From: Rhizobium mongolense USDA 1844
GTDB taxonomy: Bacteria > Pseudomonadota > Alphaproteobacteria > Rhizobiales > Rhizobiaceae
Length of the DNA stretch: 64,000 nt
Reading direction: 5' to 3'
Assembly (NCBI RefSeq): GCF_000419765.1
Contig: NZ_ATTQ01000005.1
Coordinates: 1-64,000 of the forward strand
The notes beneath the pieces are model-generated. The model had not been told where the DNA came from. It did not search any database and was given only the letters and a program-made list of their open reading frames with translations. Positions 34,543-44,014 of the stretch are shown piece after piece (the stretch's first letter is position 1; every line of letters begins with the position of its first letter). The position numbers were made by a program, and so were the translations under genes.

Positions 34543-35049
34543 ATGACCGACGCCGTCCTCGTGCGCGACGCCACCGAAGCCGACCTTGCGCCGATCCGCG
34601 ACATCTACAACCACGCCGTCGAACACACGACGGCGATCTGGAACGAAACCCTCGTTGATCTCGAAAACCGCGCCGAATGGTTCCGGGCGCGCAAGGCGAG
34701 GGGCTTTCCGGTTCTGGTCGCGGAAAAGGCGGGGCAGATTGCGGGCTACGCCAGCTACGGCGACTGGCGGGCCTTCGACGGCTATCGCCATACGGTCGAG
34801 CACTCCGTCTATGTCGACAAGGACTACCGCGGCGGCGGCATCGGCAAGCTTTTGATGCAGGCGCTTATCGAGAAAGCCAAAGAGAACGGCGTTCACGTCA
34901 TGATCGCCGGCATCGAGTCGGAAAACGTCGCCTCGATCCGCCTGCACGAAAAGCTCGGCTTCCGCATCGCCGGCACCTTCTCCGAAGTCGGCACCAAGTT
35001 CGGCCGCTGGCTCGATCTCACCTGCATGGAGCTTAGGGTTTTGAAGTGA
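34543..35049 (+). CDS. GNAT acetyltransferase, phosphinothricin acetyltransferase-like
   Basis: 168-residue GNAT protein of the Pat/Bar/MddA subgroup. It has VRDATEADLAPIRDIYNHAVEHTTAIWNE at the N-terminus, GYASYGDWRAFDGYRHTVEHSVYVDKDYRGGGIGKLLMQALI (acetyl-CoA site) and ASIRLHEKLGFRIAGTFSEVGTKFGRWLDLTCMEL at the end. Relatives acetylate phosphinothricin or methionine derivatives such as methionine sulfoximine. It is possible that this protects from such compounds in soil. An SD is weak (CGGAATGGACATGAC). Confidence 0.85.
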   Translation: MTDAVLVRDATEADLAPIRDIYNHAVEHTTAIWNETLVDLENRAEWFRARKARGFPVLVAEKAGQIAGYASYGDWRAFDGYRHTVEHSVYVDKDYRGGGIGKLLMQALIEKAKENGVHVMIAGIESENVASIRLHEKLGFRIAGTFSEVGTKFGRWLDLTCMELRVLK

Positions 35050-35138
35050 GCCTCGTCGTTCAGGCGGGCATTCTTGGCACTTCAATCGCAGGCGCGGGAG
35101 CGGCACACTAGGCCATAGCTGTCTTGCGCTGCCTCTCT

Positions 35139-35250
35139 TCCCTCATTCCTGTGCCTCTCACAGGAATGAAGCCACGGCGCATATGCGGCATCGAGTGAGT
35201 CTTCCGCGCCATGGACATGGCACTGCCCTCATCCCTGTGACGGGCACAGG
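35139..35250 (+). repeat. dispersed intergenic repeat, module A copy
   Basis: Begins CCTCATTCCTGTGCCTCTCACAGG and ends CTCATCCCTGTGACGGGCAC, with the core CGCGCCATGGACATGGCAC. It sits between the acetyltransferase and msrB, at their shared 3' side. Confidence 0.75.
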
Positions 35251-35311
35251 CGGTCGATCGTTTCCCTTACCGGAAAAGAGCTGGCGGTGGTGATGAGCCC
35301 CCGTGCGTTGC

Positions 35312-35722
35312 CTATTTCCCCGCCTCGAACACCATCGAATGTCCGTTGACGCAGTAGCGCAGGCCCGTCGGCGGCGGGCCATCGGGGAAGACGTGGCCGA
35401 GATGTGCATCGCATCTGCTGCACCGGATCTCCGTACGGACCATGCCGTAGGAGCTGTCGCGATGCTCTGTCATGGCATCCGGCGAGACCGGTTCGAAATA
35501 GCTCGGCCAGCCGCAGCCGGCATCGAACTTGGTATCGGAGCGGAAGAGCGGCGCGTTGCATCCGACGCAGCGGTAGAGGCCGGTCTCGAAGCTGTCCCAG
35601 TAGGGGCCGGTAAAGGCGCGTTCCGTGCCGTGCTGGCGCGTGATGCGGTATTGCTCCGGCGTCAGCTGCTCTTTCCATTCTGCATCGGTCTTGCGAACTT
35701 TGGCGGTCGTGGTGTCGGACAT
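35312..35722 (-). CDS. msrB: peptide-methionine (R)-S-oxide reductase MsrB
   Basis: 136-residue enzyme reducing methionine-R-sulfoxide in proteins. The zinc cysteines are seen in [11 protein letters not shown] and [14 protein letters not shown], the substrate site in [14 protein letters not shown], and the catalytic cysteine in [17 protein letters not shown] (Cys near residue 125). The start at 35722 gives [37 protein letters not shown] (residues 1-37), the classic family N-terminus. Cytosolic, single-domain form without MsrA fusion. Confidence 0.95.
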   Translation of the reverse strand: MSDTTTAKVRKTDAEWKEQLTPEQYRITRQHGTERAFTGPYWDSFETGLYRCVGCNAPLFRSDTKFDAGCGWPSYFEPVSPDAMTEHRDSSYGMVRTEIRCSRCDAHLGHVFPDGPPPTGLRYCVNGHSMVFEAGK

Positions 35723-35899
35723 CAGGCATGCTCCTTTCGCGCCGGAGGGGCGATTCCGTCTTGGCCAGAATGTGGGGCGCAAGACAAGCGGGATCAAGAT
35801 AGAACGGATTAGCCCGGCAATCATGTTCTATCGCGGGCCTCGAAATATCTGCACAAGGCTCATCCAGTGTGCATCCGCGTTTCGCAGAAAGGCTGCGGC

Positions 35900-35940
35900 A
35901 TAGCTGACGGCCCCTCGGGGAGAGGGCAGGGTAAGGGTAA
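35900..35940. repeat. short fragment of repeat module C
   Basis: GACGGCCCCTCGGGGAGAGG followed by GCAGGGTAAGGGTAA is a truncated copy of the module C type. The 320-base gap 35723-36043 otherwise has only leader sequence for the next small gene. Confidence 0.35.
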
Positions 35941-36043
35941 TCGAGGAACTGCCTAGCCTAATAGCTAATCCGAATTGATGGTTTGATCCCGTCCGCGCCG
36001 TTAACGTACTCTCAACCATGGCAGCTGATGCCAGGCGGGGGAT

Positions 36044-36253
36044 ATGGATTTGTTCATCGTGGTTCTGCCGTTAGCCTATTGCCTTGTGGCTGTGCTCTTT
36101 CTGACGATGACTTTGCTGGAAGGCTGGGCCAACCACGATGGTTGGACGTTGGCCCGCCTCGCAGGCGCGGTGGCATGCATTCTCTGGCCGCTGACTTTGG
36201 CCGTCCTGCTGTGTCACATGTTTGCTTCTGCCGCTCCGCTCCGCCGGGCCTGA
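36044..36253 (+). CDS. small two-helix membrane protein
   Basis: 69-residue protein with two hydrophobic segments, IVVLPLAYCLVAVLFLTMTLL (about 4-24) and LAGAVACILWPLTLAVLLCHMFA (about 39-61), joined by a polar loop with GWANHDGWT. The start has GGGGGAT upstream. I do not recognise a family. It precedes the Mrp operon by 113 bases on the same strand and could share its transcript, but no link is proven. Confidence 0.6.
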   Translation: MDLFIVVLPLAYCLVAVLFLTMTLLEGWANHDGWTLARLAGAVACILWPLTLAVLLCHMFASAAPLRRA

Positions 36254-36365
36254 TCGGTCCGCCTCCGATCATTCATCCTGAACCTCCTCCGAAATTGCTT
36301 GAGGGCGCTTGCCGATTACCCTAAGTTCGCGCCAACGCATCACTTTCTGGCAATGAGGAGGGGAC

Positions 36366-38732
36366 ATGGCCGGTGTCACTGGTCTGACATTTTTGGCCTT
36401 GTGCCTGCCGCTTCTCGGCGCCTTGCTTTCCTCTTTCGTCATTCGCCGGTTCGGCGCAAACGGCGCCTGGCTGCTGGCGGCCGTGCCGTTGCTGTCGTTC
36501 CTGCACTTCCTCCGCTTCATACCTGGCATCGCCCGCGGCGAGGTGGTGAACGGCGGATATTCCTGGGTGCCGAGCTACAATCTGAGCTTCTCTTGGTTTC
36601 TCGACGGTCTGTCGCTCACCTTTGCGCTGCTGATTACCGGCATCGGCACGTTGATCGTGCTTTATGCCGGCGGCTACCTGAAGGGGCATCCGCAGCAGGG
36701 GCGTTTCTTCTCCTTCATCTTCCTGTTCATGGGTGCGATGCTCGGCGTTGTCGTCTCGGACAGTTTCCTGATGTTCTTCATCTTCTGGGAGCTGACCTCC
36801 ATCACCTCCTTCCTGCTGATCGGCTTCGACCATGAGCGGGAGGCGGCACGACGGGCGGCACTTCAAGCGCTGGTGGTAACCGGCGGTGGAGGGCTTTGCC
36901 TGCTGGCCGGCCTGCTCTTTCTCTGGAACATCACCGGCGTCACGCAGATGTCGCTGCTTTCGCCGTTCGGCGATGTCGTCCGCGGCAGCCCGCTTTATCT
37001 GGCAACGCTCGGTCTCGTGCTGTGCGGCGCCTTTACCAAATCGGCGCAGTTTCCATTTCATTTCTGGCTGCCGAACGCCATGGAGGCGCCGACGCCGGTA
37101 TCGGCCTACCTGCATTCCGCAACCATGGTGAAGGCCGGCGTGTATCTCTTGATGCGGCTGAACCCGGTGATGGGTGACACGCCGGCCTGGGAAATCCTGC
37201 TGCCGTTCTTCGGCGGGATGACGCTGGTTGCCGGTTCGGCACTCGCCGTTGCCCATGCCGACCTGAAGCTGAAGCTCGCCTATACGACGGTTTCTTCGCT
37301 CGGCCTTCTCGTCCTGCTTACCGGTTTCGGTTCGGAATACGCCATCGAAGCCGCGGTGCTTTACCTGGTGGCGCACTCGCTCTTCAAGGGCGCACTCTTC
37401 ATGATCGCGGGTGTCCTCGACCACGAGACGGGCACCCGCGACATCACGAAGCTCGGTGGTCTTTTGAACGCGATGCCGCTGACCTTTGCGATCGCGATAC
37501 TCGCCGCGATCTCGATGGGCGGCCTTCCGCCCTTCTTCGGCTTCCTCGCCAAGGAGGAGATCTACGCAGCGCTCGCCGGTGGCAATCTGCGCTCGCTGAT
37601 GTTCACCGCAGTCGCGATCTTCGGCAATGCGCTGATGTTTGCAATTGCTTTTTCGGTCGGCCTGAAGCCCTTCGTCGGTCAAGCGGCCGAAACCCCGAAA
37701 CATCCCAAGGACGCGCCCATTCTGCTCTGGCTCGGTCCCGGCATCCTGGCAGTGCTGGGCCTTGCTGGCGCGCTCTTTTCCGGCATCACGCATCACTACG
37801 TCTCGTCGCCGATGGCTTCGGCCGTTCAGGGCGATGCGATCGACGTTGCGATCTCGCCGATGCCACATCTCGGCCTTCCGCTCGCGCTTTCCGTATTGAC
37901 CGTGATCCTGGGCGTTGCGGTCTATTGGAAGATAGAGCAGGCCCGGACGCTGATGGTGTCCTTCCTGCAGGCGGCAGGGCCGGGGCCGGACCGCGGCTTC
38001 GACAGCTTCATCGCCGGACTCGTCCGCCTTGCCTGGCGCGTCACCCGCATCGTCCAGCCGGGACGGCTGGAAATCTACGTGACCTGCACCTTTGTCTGCC
38101 TCGCCTTGATTCTCCTCGTGCCGCCGCTGCTTTACGGCGAACTGCCGTCGTTTCCCGTCTGGCCGCGCGGCGTTCAACTCCATGAATGGGCGGTCTTCGT
38201 GCTCGCCGTGATCGGCCTTGCGGCAGTGCTTTGCGCCCGCGACCGGCTGACGGCGATCGTCTCGCTTGGCATCCAGGGCTTTTCCGTGGCGTTGATCTTC
38301 CTGCTCTTCGGGGCGCCCGATCTTTCATTCACCCAGTTCATGGTCGAGACGCTGTCCGTCGTCATCCTGGCGCTCGTCATGACGAGGCTTCGCCTTACGC
38401 CGACCGACCCGCGTCCGCTGCGCCAGCGGCTTGTCGACGGCTCGATCGCGCTTGCCTGCGGCCTCGGTTTTGCGCTGCTCCTGATGCGGGCGACGGAGGG
38501 GCCGTTCAATGCGGCGCTGACGGAATTCTTCAACACCTATTCGAAAACCATCGCCCACGGCGCCAATGTCGTGAACGTCATCATCGTCGATTTCCGCGGC
38601 ACCGACACTCTCGGCGAGATCGCCGTCGTCGCCATCACCGGCCTCGCCATCATCGCACTGATCCGCATGCGGGCAGGGGGAGAGCGGAAGCTGGTCGCGC
38701 ATGATCTGGATCGAGGGGAGGTGGCGGAGTGA
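36366..38732 (+). CDS. mrpA: MrpA / PhaA, Na+(K+)/H+ antiporter subunit A
   Basis: 788-residue largest subunit of the multi-subunit cation/proton antiporter, homologous to complex I subunit NuoL (ND5-like part, residues 1-520) with a C-terminal MrpA-specific extension including MnhB-like sequence (about 620-770). Proton-path residues lie in FFIFWELTSITSFLLIG (Glu near residue 141), TKSAQFPFHFWLPNAMEAPTPVSAYLHSATMVKAG and AHSLFKGALFMIAGVLDH. The seven-subunit complex exports Na or K and is needed for pH and salt adaptation; in rhizobia a paralogue set (pha) supports nodulation. The start has AGGAGGGG. It is the first gene of the operon and is separated from mrpB by 421 bases of repeat DNA. Confidence 0.94.
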   Translation: MAGVTGLTFLALCLPLLGALLSSFVIRRFGANGAWLLAAVPLLSFLHFLRFIPGIARGEVVNGGYSWVPSYNLSFSWFLDGLSLTFALLITGIGTLIVLYAGGYLKGHPQQGRFFSFIFLFMGAMLGVVVSDSFLMFFIFWELTSITSFLLIGFDHEREAARRAALQALVVTGGGGLCLLAGLLFLWNITGVTQMSLLSPFGDVVRGSPLYLATLGLVLCGAFTKSAQFPFHFWLPNAMEAPTPVSAYLHSATMVKAGVYLLMRLNPVMGDTPAWEILLPFFGGMTLVAGSALAVAHADLKLKLAYTTVSSLGLLVLLTGFGSEYAIEAAVLYLVAHSLFKGALFMIAGVLDHETGTRDITKLGGLLNAMPLTFAIAILAAISMGGLPPFFGFLAKEEIYAALAGGNLRSLMFTAVAIFGNALMFAIAFSVGLKPFVGQAAETPKHPKDAPILLWLGPGILAVLGLAGALFSGITHHYVSSPMASAVQGDAIDVAISPMPHLGLPLALSVLTVILGVAVYWKIEQARTLMVSFLQAAGPGPDRGFDSFIAGLVRLAWRVTRIVQPGRLEIYVTCTFVCLALILLVPPLLYGELPSFPVWPRGVQLHEWAVFVLAVIGLAAVLCARDRLTAIVSLGIQGFSVALIFLLFGAPDLSFTQFMVETLSVVILALVMTRLRLTPTDPRPLRQRLVDGSIALACGLGFALLLMRATEGPFNAALTEFFNTYSKTIAHGANVVNVIIVDFRGTDTLGEIAVVAITGLAIIALIRMRAGGERKLVAHDLDRGEVAE

Positions 38733-38820
38733 AGGGCGTTTGTTTCCATCTCGTGGGTTCCCATTCCGGCAGGTTTGCAGCGCCAGGTGCTGTTGTCTGG
38801 AGACGTCATTGCCTCACCCG

Positions 38821-39055
38821 CCCTCATTCCCGTGCCTGTCACAGGATTCCAGCGCGCCCAAGTCCTTGGGCGCAGGAGGCTCAGTCAAAAGGCGGTTCAT
38901 TCACGGCGCAGACGCGCCGTGGCCTCGTTCGTGTGACGAGCTCAGGAACGAGGGGAGTATGGGATGAGCGCTGGTGGCAAAGGGCACGCATTCAGCGGGA
39001 TTCATATCGCCAAGGCGGCGCACGAGGAAGTGATCCTTCGAGGATGAGGGCGGGG
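38821..39055 (+). repeat. composite intergenic repeat (A then B) inside the mrp operon
   Basis: Module A (38821-38954) begins CCTCATTCCCGTGCCTGTCAC and carries the palindrome CACGGCGCAGACGCGCCGTG. It is followed by module B (38960-39055), with GTGGCAAAGGGCACGCATTC, CGCCAAGGCGGCG, GATCCTTCGAGG and ATGAGGG. It fills the gap between mrpA and mrpB, two genes usually adjacent. Confidence 0.8.
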
Positions 39056-39153
39056 GATCAGGTGCGGTTTTCCTTGCGTGCTCCATCAACTGACTCAATG
39101 AGCGAAGAGGGTAACCTCGTCCGCCGCTCGCCGCCAAGCGGAGCACCCACCCG

Positions 39154-39573
39154 ATGAACACCCTCATCTTCCGCACCATCGCTCCCTTCCTCGTCGCGCT
39201 CATGCTGCTCTTTTCGGTCTTCATCCTGCTGCGCGGCCACAACGAGCCGGGCGGCGGCTTCATCGGCGGGCTTATCGCCGCTTCGGCACTGGCGATCTAC
39301 GGCATCGCGGCCGGCGTGCCGGCCGTGCGCCGGGCAATCCTCTTCCATCCGCTGTCGATCGCCGGTGCCGGGCTGATGATGTCGGCGCTCGCCGGCCTGA
39401 TCTCGATCGCCGCTGCCGTGCCCTTCATGACCGGCCTGTGGGTCCATCCCTCAATCTTCGGGCTCGAGGTGTCGCTCTCGACGGTCATGCTCTTCGATAT
39501 CGGCGTCTATTTCGTCGTCGTCGGCGCAATCACCGCCATTGCGCTAGCCCTTGAGGAAAGGGAGGTGGAGTGA
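39154..39573 (+). CDS. mrpB: MrpB, Na+/H+ antiporter subunit B
   Basis: 139-residue membrane subunit. Helices are seen at about 10-28, 37-57, 66-90 and 105-130. The signature [27 protein letters not shown] (residues 23-49) is diagnostic for MrpB/MnhB. It ends in EEREVE with its stop overlapping the start of mrpC by one base (TGATG). Confidence 0.92.
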   Translation: MNTLIFRTIAPFLVALMLLFSVFILLRGHNEPGGGFIGGLIAASALAIYGIAAGVPAVRRAILFHPLSIAGAGLMMSALAGLISIAAAVPFMTGLWVHPSIFGLEVSLSTVMLFDIGVYFVVVGAITAIALALEEREVE

Positions 39574-39950
39574 TGGAGCCGCTTTTTGCGGTCCTCGTCG
39601 GCCTGTTTTTTTCCGCCGCCATCTACCTGCTGCTGTCGAAATTCTCGATCCGCATCATGCTCGGTATCGCGATCCTTGGAAACGCGGTGAACCTCTTGCT
39701 CTTTACCGCCGGCCGCCTGACGCGCGAGGTGCCGCCGATCATTCCGGCTGGCCTCGACGCGCTGCCCGCCGGTGCCGCCAACCCGCTGCCGCAGGCCCTC
39801 ATCCTGACGGCGATCGTGATCTCCTTTTCGTTCTTCGCCTTCCTGCTGGTGTTGACCTACCGCGCCTATCAAGACATCGGCACGGACAACACCGACGAGA
39901 TGCGCGTCGCCGAGCCCGACGACCCGCTGCTTCCGCCAGTGGGGTATTGA
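39573..39950 (+). CDS. mrpC: MrpC, Na+/H+ antiporter subunit C
   Basis: 125-residue NuoK-like subunit with three helices (FAVLVGLFFSAAIYLLL, IMLGIAILGNAVNLLLF, ALILTAIVISFSFFAFLLVL). The conserved GNAVNLLLF and DPLPQALILTAIVI-type block (here NPLPQALILTAIVI) identify MrpC. The ATG overlaps the mrpB stop and has GGAGGTGG upstream. A GTG directly before it is a less likely start. A further 286-base repeat-bearing gap follows. Confidence 0.92.
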   Translation: MEPLFAVLVGLFFSAAIYLLLSKFSIRIMLGIAILGNAVNLLLFTAGRLTREVPPIIPAGLDALPAGAANPLPQALILTAIVISFSFFAFLLVLTYRAYQDIGTDNTDEMRVAEPDDPLLPPVGY

Positions 39951-39964
39951 GATGAGGATGGTGC

Positions 39965-40232
39965 CGATGATAATCCTTCTCCGTTCTGACGGGCATCGCC
40001 CCCACAGGGAGGGAGATCGGCTGTTGGCGCTGGCTTTTTCCATGGGGGGTAGCGCGTATTCCCCCTGCTCCCCGGCAGGGAGAAGGGGGCCGGAAGTGTC
40101 GGACGGGGGGGTAGGCTCGGCACATGGTATCCGTCGCTTGCGCTCCCGACGTTTACGGCCTGCGCCGACCGCCCGCCTCATCGCCCCGCTCCGCGCGGCA
40201 CTTCTGCCCGCTGGGGAGAAGAGGAGGAAGCT
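39965..40232. repeat. module C repeat cluster between mrpC and mrpD
   Basis: Two palindromic units of the CTCCTTCTCC/GGGAGAAG type are seen (around 40062-40092 and 40198-40230), with CCCCCTGCTCCCCGGCAGGG at the centre of the first. No ORF with a ribosome binding site exists here except the mrpD leader (GAGGAGGAAGC). Confidence 0.6.
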
Positions 40233-40236
40233 TTAA

Positions 40237-41787
40237 ATGGCCGCCCCCTTCGCCACCGACCTTTCCGCCGCGCTCCTCACCGCACCCGTCCCCCCAGGCA
40301 ATTGGTTGGTGATCTTGCCGGTTGTGCATTGCATCGTGCTCGGCGCGCTGATGCTGATGCTGCGCGCCCATGTCCGCCTGCATGCGTTGATCGCCGTTCT
40401 CGGCCTTGCGGCGTTGGTGCTGATCGACGCGGTGCTGTTGAAACGGGTGATCGACGATGGCCCAGTCACAATGGTGATGGGGCGCTGGCTGCCGCCTTTC
40501 GGCATTGCCTTCACCGTCGACCTCTTCGGCGCGCTGATGGCGCTTGCAGCCGCGATCGCGGCGCTTGCGGGCAGCCTCTATGCGCTCTCCGACATCGACG
40601 CGGGCGGGCGGCGCTTCGGCTTCTTCCCCTTCCTGATGCTCCTGATGGCAGGCGTGTCCGGGGCGTTTCTTACCGGCGACATTTTTAATCTCTATGTCTG
40701 GTTCGAGGTGCTGCTGATCTCGTCCTTCGGCCTGCTGATCCTCGGATCCGAGCGCGAGCAGATCGACGGTGCGATGAAATATGCAGTGCTGAACCTGATC
40801 GGCACGACGCTCTTTTTGACTGCCGTCGGCTACCTCTACGCGATCTTCGGCACGCTCAACATGGCCGACATCGCCCTGAAGGCCGCCGGCCTGCGCGATA
40901 CGGCGCCGCTTTCGACGCTGGCGGCCCTCTTCCTTTTTGCCTTCGCCATGAAGGCCGCCGCTTTCCCGGTAAACTTCTGGCTGCCGGCCTCCTATCATAC
41001 GCCGCGCATCGTCGTCTCCGCGCTCTTTGCCGGTCTGCTCACCAAGGTCGGCATCTACGCGTTGATCCGGGTGATGGTGATGCTGCTGCCGGTGGAGCGC
41101 GAGGCGCTGAGCCTGATGATCGCGCTCGTCGGCGCCGCAACCGTCCTCATAGGCGCACTCGGCGCGCTGGCGCAGACCGATATCCGCCGCATGCTCGGCT
41201 ATGTCGTCATCTCCGGCATCGGCAACATGCTTGCCGGTATCGCGATCGGCACGCCGGGTGGCGTCAGCGGCTCGGTTTTTTACGCGCTGCATTCCGTCGT
41301 GCTGATGATGGCGCTCTATCTCTTGGCGGGGCAGGTGGCCCGCCTCGGCAGCAGCTTCGAGCTCGGCGCGCTCGGCGGGCTCTATCGCGAGTGCGGCTGG
41401 TTTGCCGCCGTCTCGCTCATCCTCTTCCTCGCCGCCTGCGGCCTGCCGCCGTTTTCCGGCTTCTGGCCGAAGGTCATCCTCGTCAAGGCCTCGCTCGATA
41501 TCGGCGCATGGTGGCTTGCCGCCGTCCTTTTGGCCGGCGGGTTTCTGACGACCATCTGTTTCGGCCGCGTCTTCCTGCTTGCCTACTGGCGCCCGGCGCC
41601 GGCCCCTGTCGAGGCGGTTGCGATCGGATGGCAATCGGCGCTGCCGCTGCTGGCGCTGACCGCACTCGTCACCGGTTTCGGCATCTTGCCGGAGCCGTTG
41701 CTGTCGCTGGCGCAGGCAGCCGCCGGAAGCCTTGCCGATCCGGGCGCCTACATTCATTCTGTCTTCCCCAAAGGAGCGGCGCAATGA
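40237..41787 (+). CDS. mrpD: MrpD, Na+/H+ antiporter subunit D
   Basis: 516-residue subunit homologous to complex I NuoM/NuoN. The conserved proton-path residues are in [21 protein letters not shown] (Glu near 153) and [42 protein letters not shown] (Lys). About 13 helices. The start follows GAGGAGGAAGCTTTAA. The stop overlaps the mrpE start as ATGA. Confidence 0.93.
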   Translation: MAAPFATDLSAALLTAPVPPGNWLVILPVVHCIVLGALMLMLRAHVRLHALIAVLGLAALVLIDAVLLKRVIDDGPVTMVMGRWLPPFGIAFTVDLFGALMALAAAIAALAGSLYALSDIDAGGRRFGFFPFLMLLMAGVSGAFLTGDIFNLYVWFEVLLISSFGLLILGSEREQIDGAMKYAVLNLIGTTLFLTAVGYLYAIFGTLNMADIALKAAGLRDTAPLSTLAALFLFAFAMKAAAFPVNFWLPASYHTPRIVVSALFAGLLTKVGIYALIRVMVMLLPVEREALSLMIALVGAATVLIGALGALAQTDIRRMLGYVVISGIGNMLAGIAIGTPGGVSGSVFYALHSVVLMMALYLLAGQVARLGSSFELGALGGLYRECGWFAAVSLILFLAACGLPPFSGFWPKVILVKASLDIGAWWLAAVLLAGGFLTTICFGRVFLLAYWRPAPAPVEAVAIGWQSALPLLALTALVTGFGILPEPLLSLAQAAAGSLADPGAYIHSVFPKGAAQ

Positions 41788-42257
41788 TCGCCTTCCTCGT
41801 CAATCTTCTGCTCGCCATTGCCTGGGTCGCCGTATCCGGCAGCGCCTCGCTGCACAATCTCGTCTTCGGCTTCGTTCTCGGGGCCATTGCTTTGGCGATC
41901 GTGCGCGAGCCTTTCGGCAGCAAGAGCTATCTTCGCCGCACGCGCCTCGTCCTGTCACTCGCGCTGCTTTTCCTGAAGGAACTGGCGCTTTCGGCTTGGA
42001 CCGTCGCCCGGACGGTGCTGCGGCCGAGGATGGAGATCCGGCCCGGCATTTTTGCCTTTCCGCTGACCGTCGAGCGCGATCTCGAGATCACGCTGCTTGC
42101 CAATCTCATCACGCTGACGCCCGGCACGCTCTCTGTCGATGTTTCGGAGGACCGCAGGACGCTTTATGTCCACGCGCTCGACTGCTCCGACCCACAGGCG
42201 ACGAAGCGCGCCATTGCGAGCGGCTTCGAACGCAAGATCATGGAGGCTTTCCGATGA
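41784..42257 (+). CDS. mrpE: MrpE, Na+/H+ antiporter subunit E
   Basis: 157-residue subunit with two N-terminal helices ([32 protein letters not shown]), a third near 55-75, and a soluble C-terminal domain containing [33 protein letters not shown], the MrpE (MNHE) signature. It overlaps mrpD by four bases and mrpF by four bases, so translation is coupled. Confidence 0.92.
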   Translation: MIAFLVNLLLAIAWVAVSGSASLHNLVFGFVLGAIALAIVREPFGSKSYLRRTRLVLSLALLFLKELALSAWTVARTVLRPRMEIRPGIFAFPLTVERDLEITLLANLITLTPGTLSVDVSEDRRTLYVHALDCSDPQATKRAIASGFERKIMEAFR

Positions 42258-42613
42258 TGGCGCCGTTTGCGCTTGTTTCGGCCGCCGCCGTGGTCACGCT
42301 TGCGATCCTCGGGATCGCCTTCGTGCTCACGGCCTATCGCGTGATCACCGGACCGACGCTGCCGGACCGCATTCTCGCTCTCGATACGCTGACCGGCATT
42401 GCCATCGGCTTCATAGCGGTAATCGCCGTCAAGACGCGCTTTGCGCTTTACATCGATATCGCGATCGCCCTGAGCCTGGTCGGCTTCCTCGCGACGGTTG
42501 CCTTTGCCCGCTTTGTCCTATCGCGCCGTGCGACGGGCGCCAGGCCGTCGCCGGCCGGGGAAGAACAGGCAGTGACGCCGGCGCCGGGCGATACGGCAGG
42601 AAAGGCGGGATGA
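42254..42613 (+). CDS. mrpF: MrpF, Na+/H+ antiporter subunit F
   Basis: 119-residue subunit with three helices. The block [35 protein letters not shown] (residues 27-61) is the MrpF signature; the Asp in PDRILALD is thought to be functional. A proline-rich C-terminal tail (residues 95-119) is longer than in many homologues. Coupled on both sides by ATGA overlaps. Confidence 0.92.
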   Translation: MMAPFALVSAAAVVTLAILGIAFVLTAYRVITGPTLPDRILALDTLTGIAIGFIAVIAVKTRFALYIDIAIALSLVGFLATVAFARFVLSRRATGARPSPAGEEQAVTPAPGDTAGKAG

Positions 42614-42942
42614 TGGAATACGTTATCGCCACGGCAACCGCCCTCACGATGCTTGCCGGTGCCTTTTTCGCGCTCTCGGCGGCGATCGGCGTCGTCCGTT
42701 TGCCGGACCTTTACTCGCGCATGCATGCAGCCTCCAAGGCGGGTTCCGTTGGCTCCGGCCTACTGCTGCTTGCTGCCGGCCTTTATTCCGGCGAACTTGC
42801 AATTTTTGCGCGCGCTACCGCAGGCGTCGTCTTTTTGCTGCTGACCGCCCCGGTCGCAGCGCACCTCTTGGCCAAGGCGGCGCATGAAACCGGGCATAAA
42901 TTGTGGGAACTCTCGGTCCGCGACGACATGGAAGGCCGATGA
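42610..42942 (+). CDS. mrpG: MrpG, Na+/H+ antiporter subunit G
   Basis: 110-residue last subunit of the antiporter. It has the diagnostic segment [29 protein letters not shown] (residues 27-55) and three helices. It ends the operon; I see no clear hairpin terminator in the AT-rich DNA that follows. Confidence 0.92.
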   Translation: MMEYVIATATALTMLAGAFFALSAAIGVVRLPDLYSRMHAASKAGSVGSGLLLLAAGLYSGELAIFARATAGVVFLLLTAPVAAHLLAKAAHETGHKLWELSVRDDMEGR

Positions 42943-43373
42943 GAGTATAATTTTCAGCGATTTAGCTCGTTTTACGCAAGTTATGCACGCGATTGTGAAC
43001 TAAAGCCGCAGCCTTGCTTGCAAAATCTTAGTGTTTTGAACTTTTTAAGTAGAAAAACCGCAAATAAGAATTGGACTTTTGGTAAAACAGTGATAATTGA
43101 AGTGTAAGTAGAGTTCTGATTTCGAATTAGAATCGTTTCGCCTATTCCATCTCTAGCTTTGATTTCGAATGTCTAATGAAGGCTGTGGTCGAAGAGTGCG
43201 GCGATTGTGATTCGTATTCGGGCAGTATTAGAACAGGTTTCGGTCTCAAGAATCTAGGGGTGGATTCGCGTTTTAGGACATGATGCCGCTGTCTGGGCCT
43301 TTTACTGTTTGCCTCTACGAAGGCGATCCTCCGAAAGAGGGTCATCCATGCATGCGAACAGGAGAAACAGAAT
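42943..43373 (+). promoter_or_regulatory. AT-rich leader region of mucR
   Basis: 431 bases much richer in A and T than the surroundings, without an ORF that I can support. Two direct copies of TGATTTCGAAT lie at 43117-43127 and 43160-43170, 43 bases apart. MucR/Ros proteins bind AT-rich DNA and repress their own genes, so this is the likely mucR control region. Only the base composition and repeats are seen; binding is inferred. Confidence 0.55.
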
Positions 43374-43805
43374 ATGACGGATACCGCGACCGGCAACGGG
43401 CCGGAATTGCTGGTAGAACTGACGGCCGATATCGTAGCGGCTTATGTCAGCAATCATGTGGTCCCGGTCAGTGACCTGGCCAATTTGATTTCCGACGTGC
43501 ATTCCGCACTGAGCAACACGTCTGCACCGCAACCCGCCGCAGCCACCATCGAAAAGCAGAAGCCCGCCGTTTCGGTACGCAAGTCAGTACAGGATGATCA
43601 GATCACCTGCCTGGAATGCGGCGGCAACTTCAAATCTCTCAAGCGCCATCTGATGACCCATCACAGTCTCTCGCCGGAAGAGTACCGCGAGAAGTGGGAT
43701 CTTCCCGCCGATTATCCGATGGTCGCTCCCGCCTATGCCGAGGCGCGCTCGCGCCTCGCCAAGGAAATGGGCCTCGGCCAGCGCCGCAAACGCGGCCGCG
43801 GCTGA
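43374..43805 (+). CDS. mucR: MucR/Ros-family zinc-finger transcriptional regulator
   Basis: 143-residue global regulator. Residues 5-50 hold the N-terminal oligomerisation part ([27 protein letters not shown]), and residues 78-105 hold the Ros-type zinc finger [30 protein letters not shown] with Cys79, Cys82, His92 and His96-97. In rhizobia MucR controls exopolysaccharides, motility and nodulation, acting partly like an H-NS-type silencer. The leader AGGAGA supports the ATG. A perfect terminator follows. Confidence 0.95.
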   Translation: MTDTATGNGPELLVELTADIVAAYVSNHVVPVSDLANLISDVHSALSNTSAPQPAAATIEKQKPAVSVRKSVQDDQITCLECGGNFKSLKRHLMTHHSLSPEEYREKWDLPADYPMVAPAYAEARSRLAKEMGLGQRRKRGRG

Positions 43806-43828
43806 GTCTCGCACGCTCCTAAGCGCGA

Positions 43829-43856
43829 AAGCCGGGCCCCAAGCCCGGCTTTTTTG
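43829..43856 (+). terminator. rho-independent terminator after mucR
   Basis: Arms AGCCGGG and CCCGGCT around CCCCAAG, followed by six T residues. It starts 24 bases behind the mucR stop. Confidence 0.85.
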
Positions 43857-44014
43857 CCTCCTCGCGCGGAAATCGTGGAAAATAATCCCAGTATATTCAA
43901 GCCGGTGGCGAAAAAGGCGACTTGAAGCAAAAAAGAATTGCACGTGGCGCTCTTTGCGGTCGCTCCGGATCGAATTTGGCGCCTGCCTTAGTGCCGGAAC
44001 CGGTAAGATCCCGG

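Noticed and set aside
36321..38183. 620-codon open frame antisense to mrpA
   Set aside because: Shadow of a GC-rich membrane-protein gene; composition is His/Gln/Arg-rich low-complexity without fold.
40153..41784. 543-codon open frame antisense to mrpD
   Set aside because: Same reason as for mrpA; it runs through repeat DNA at its end.
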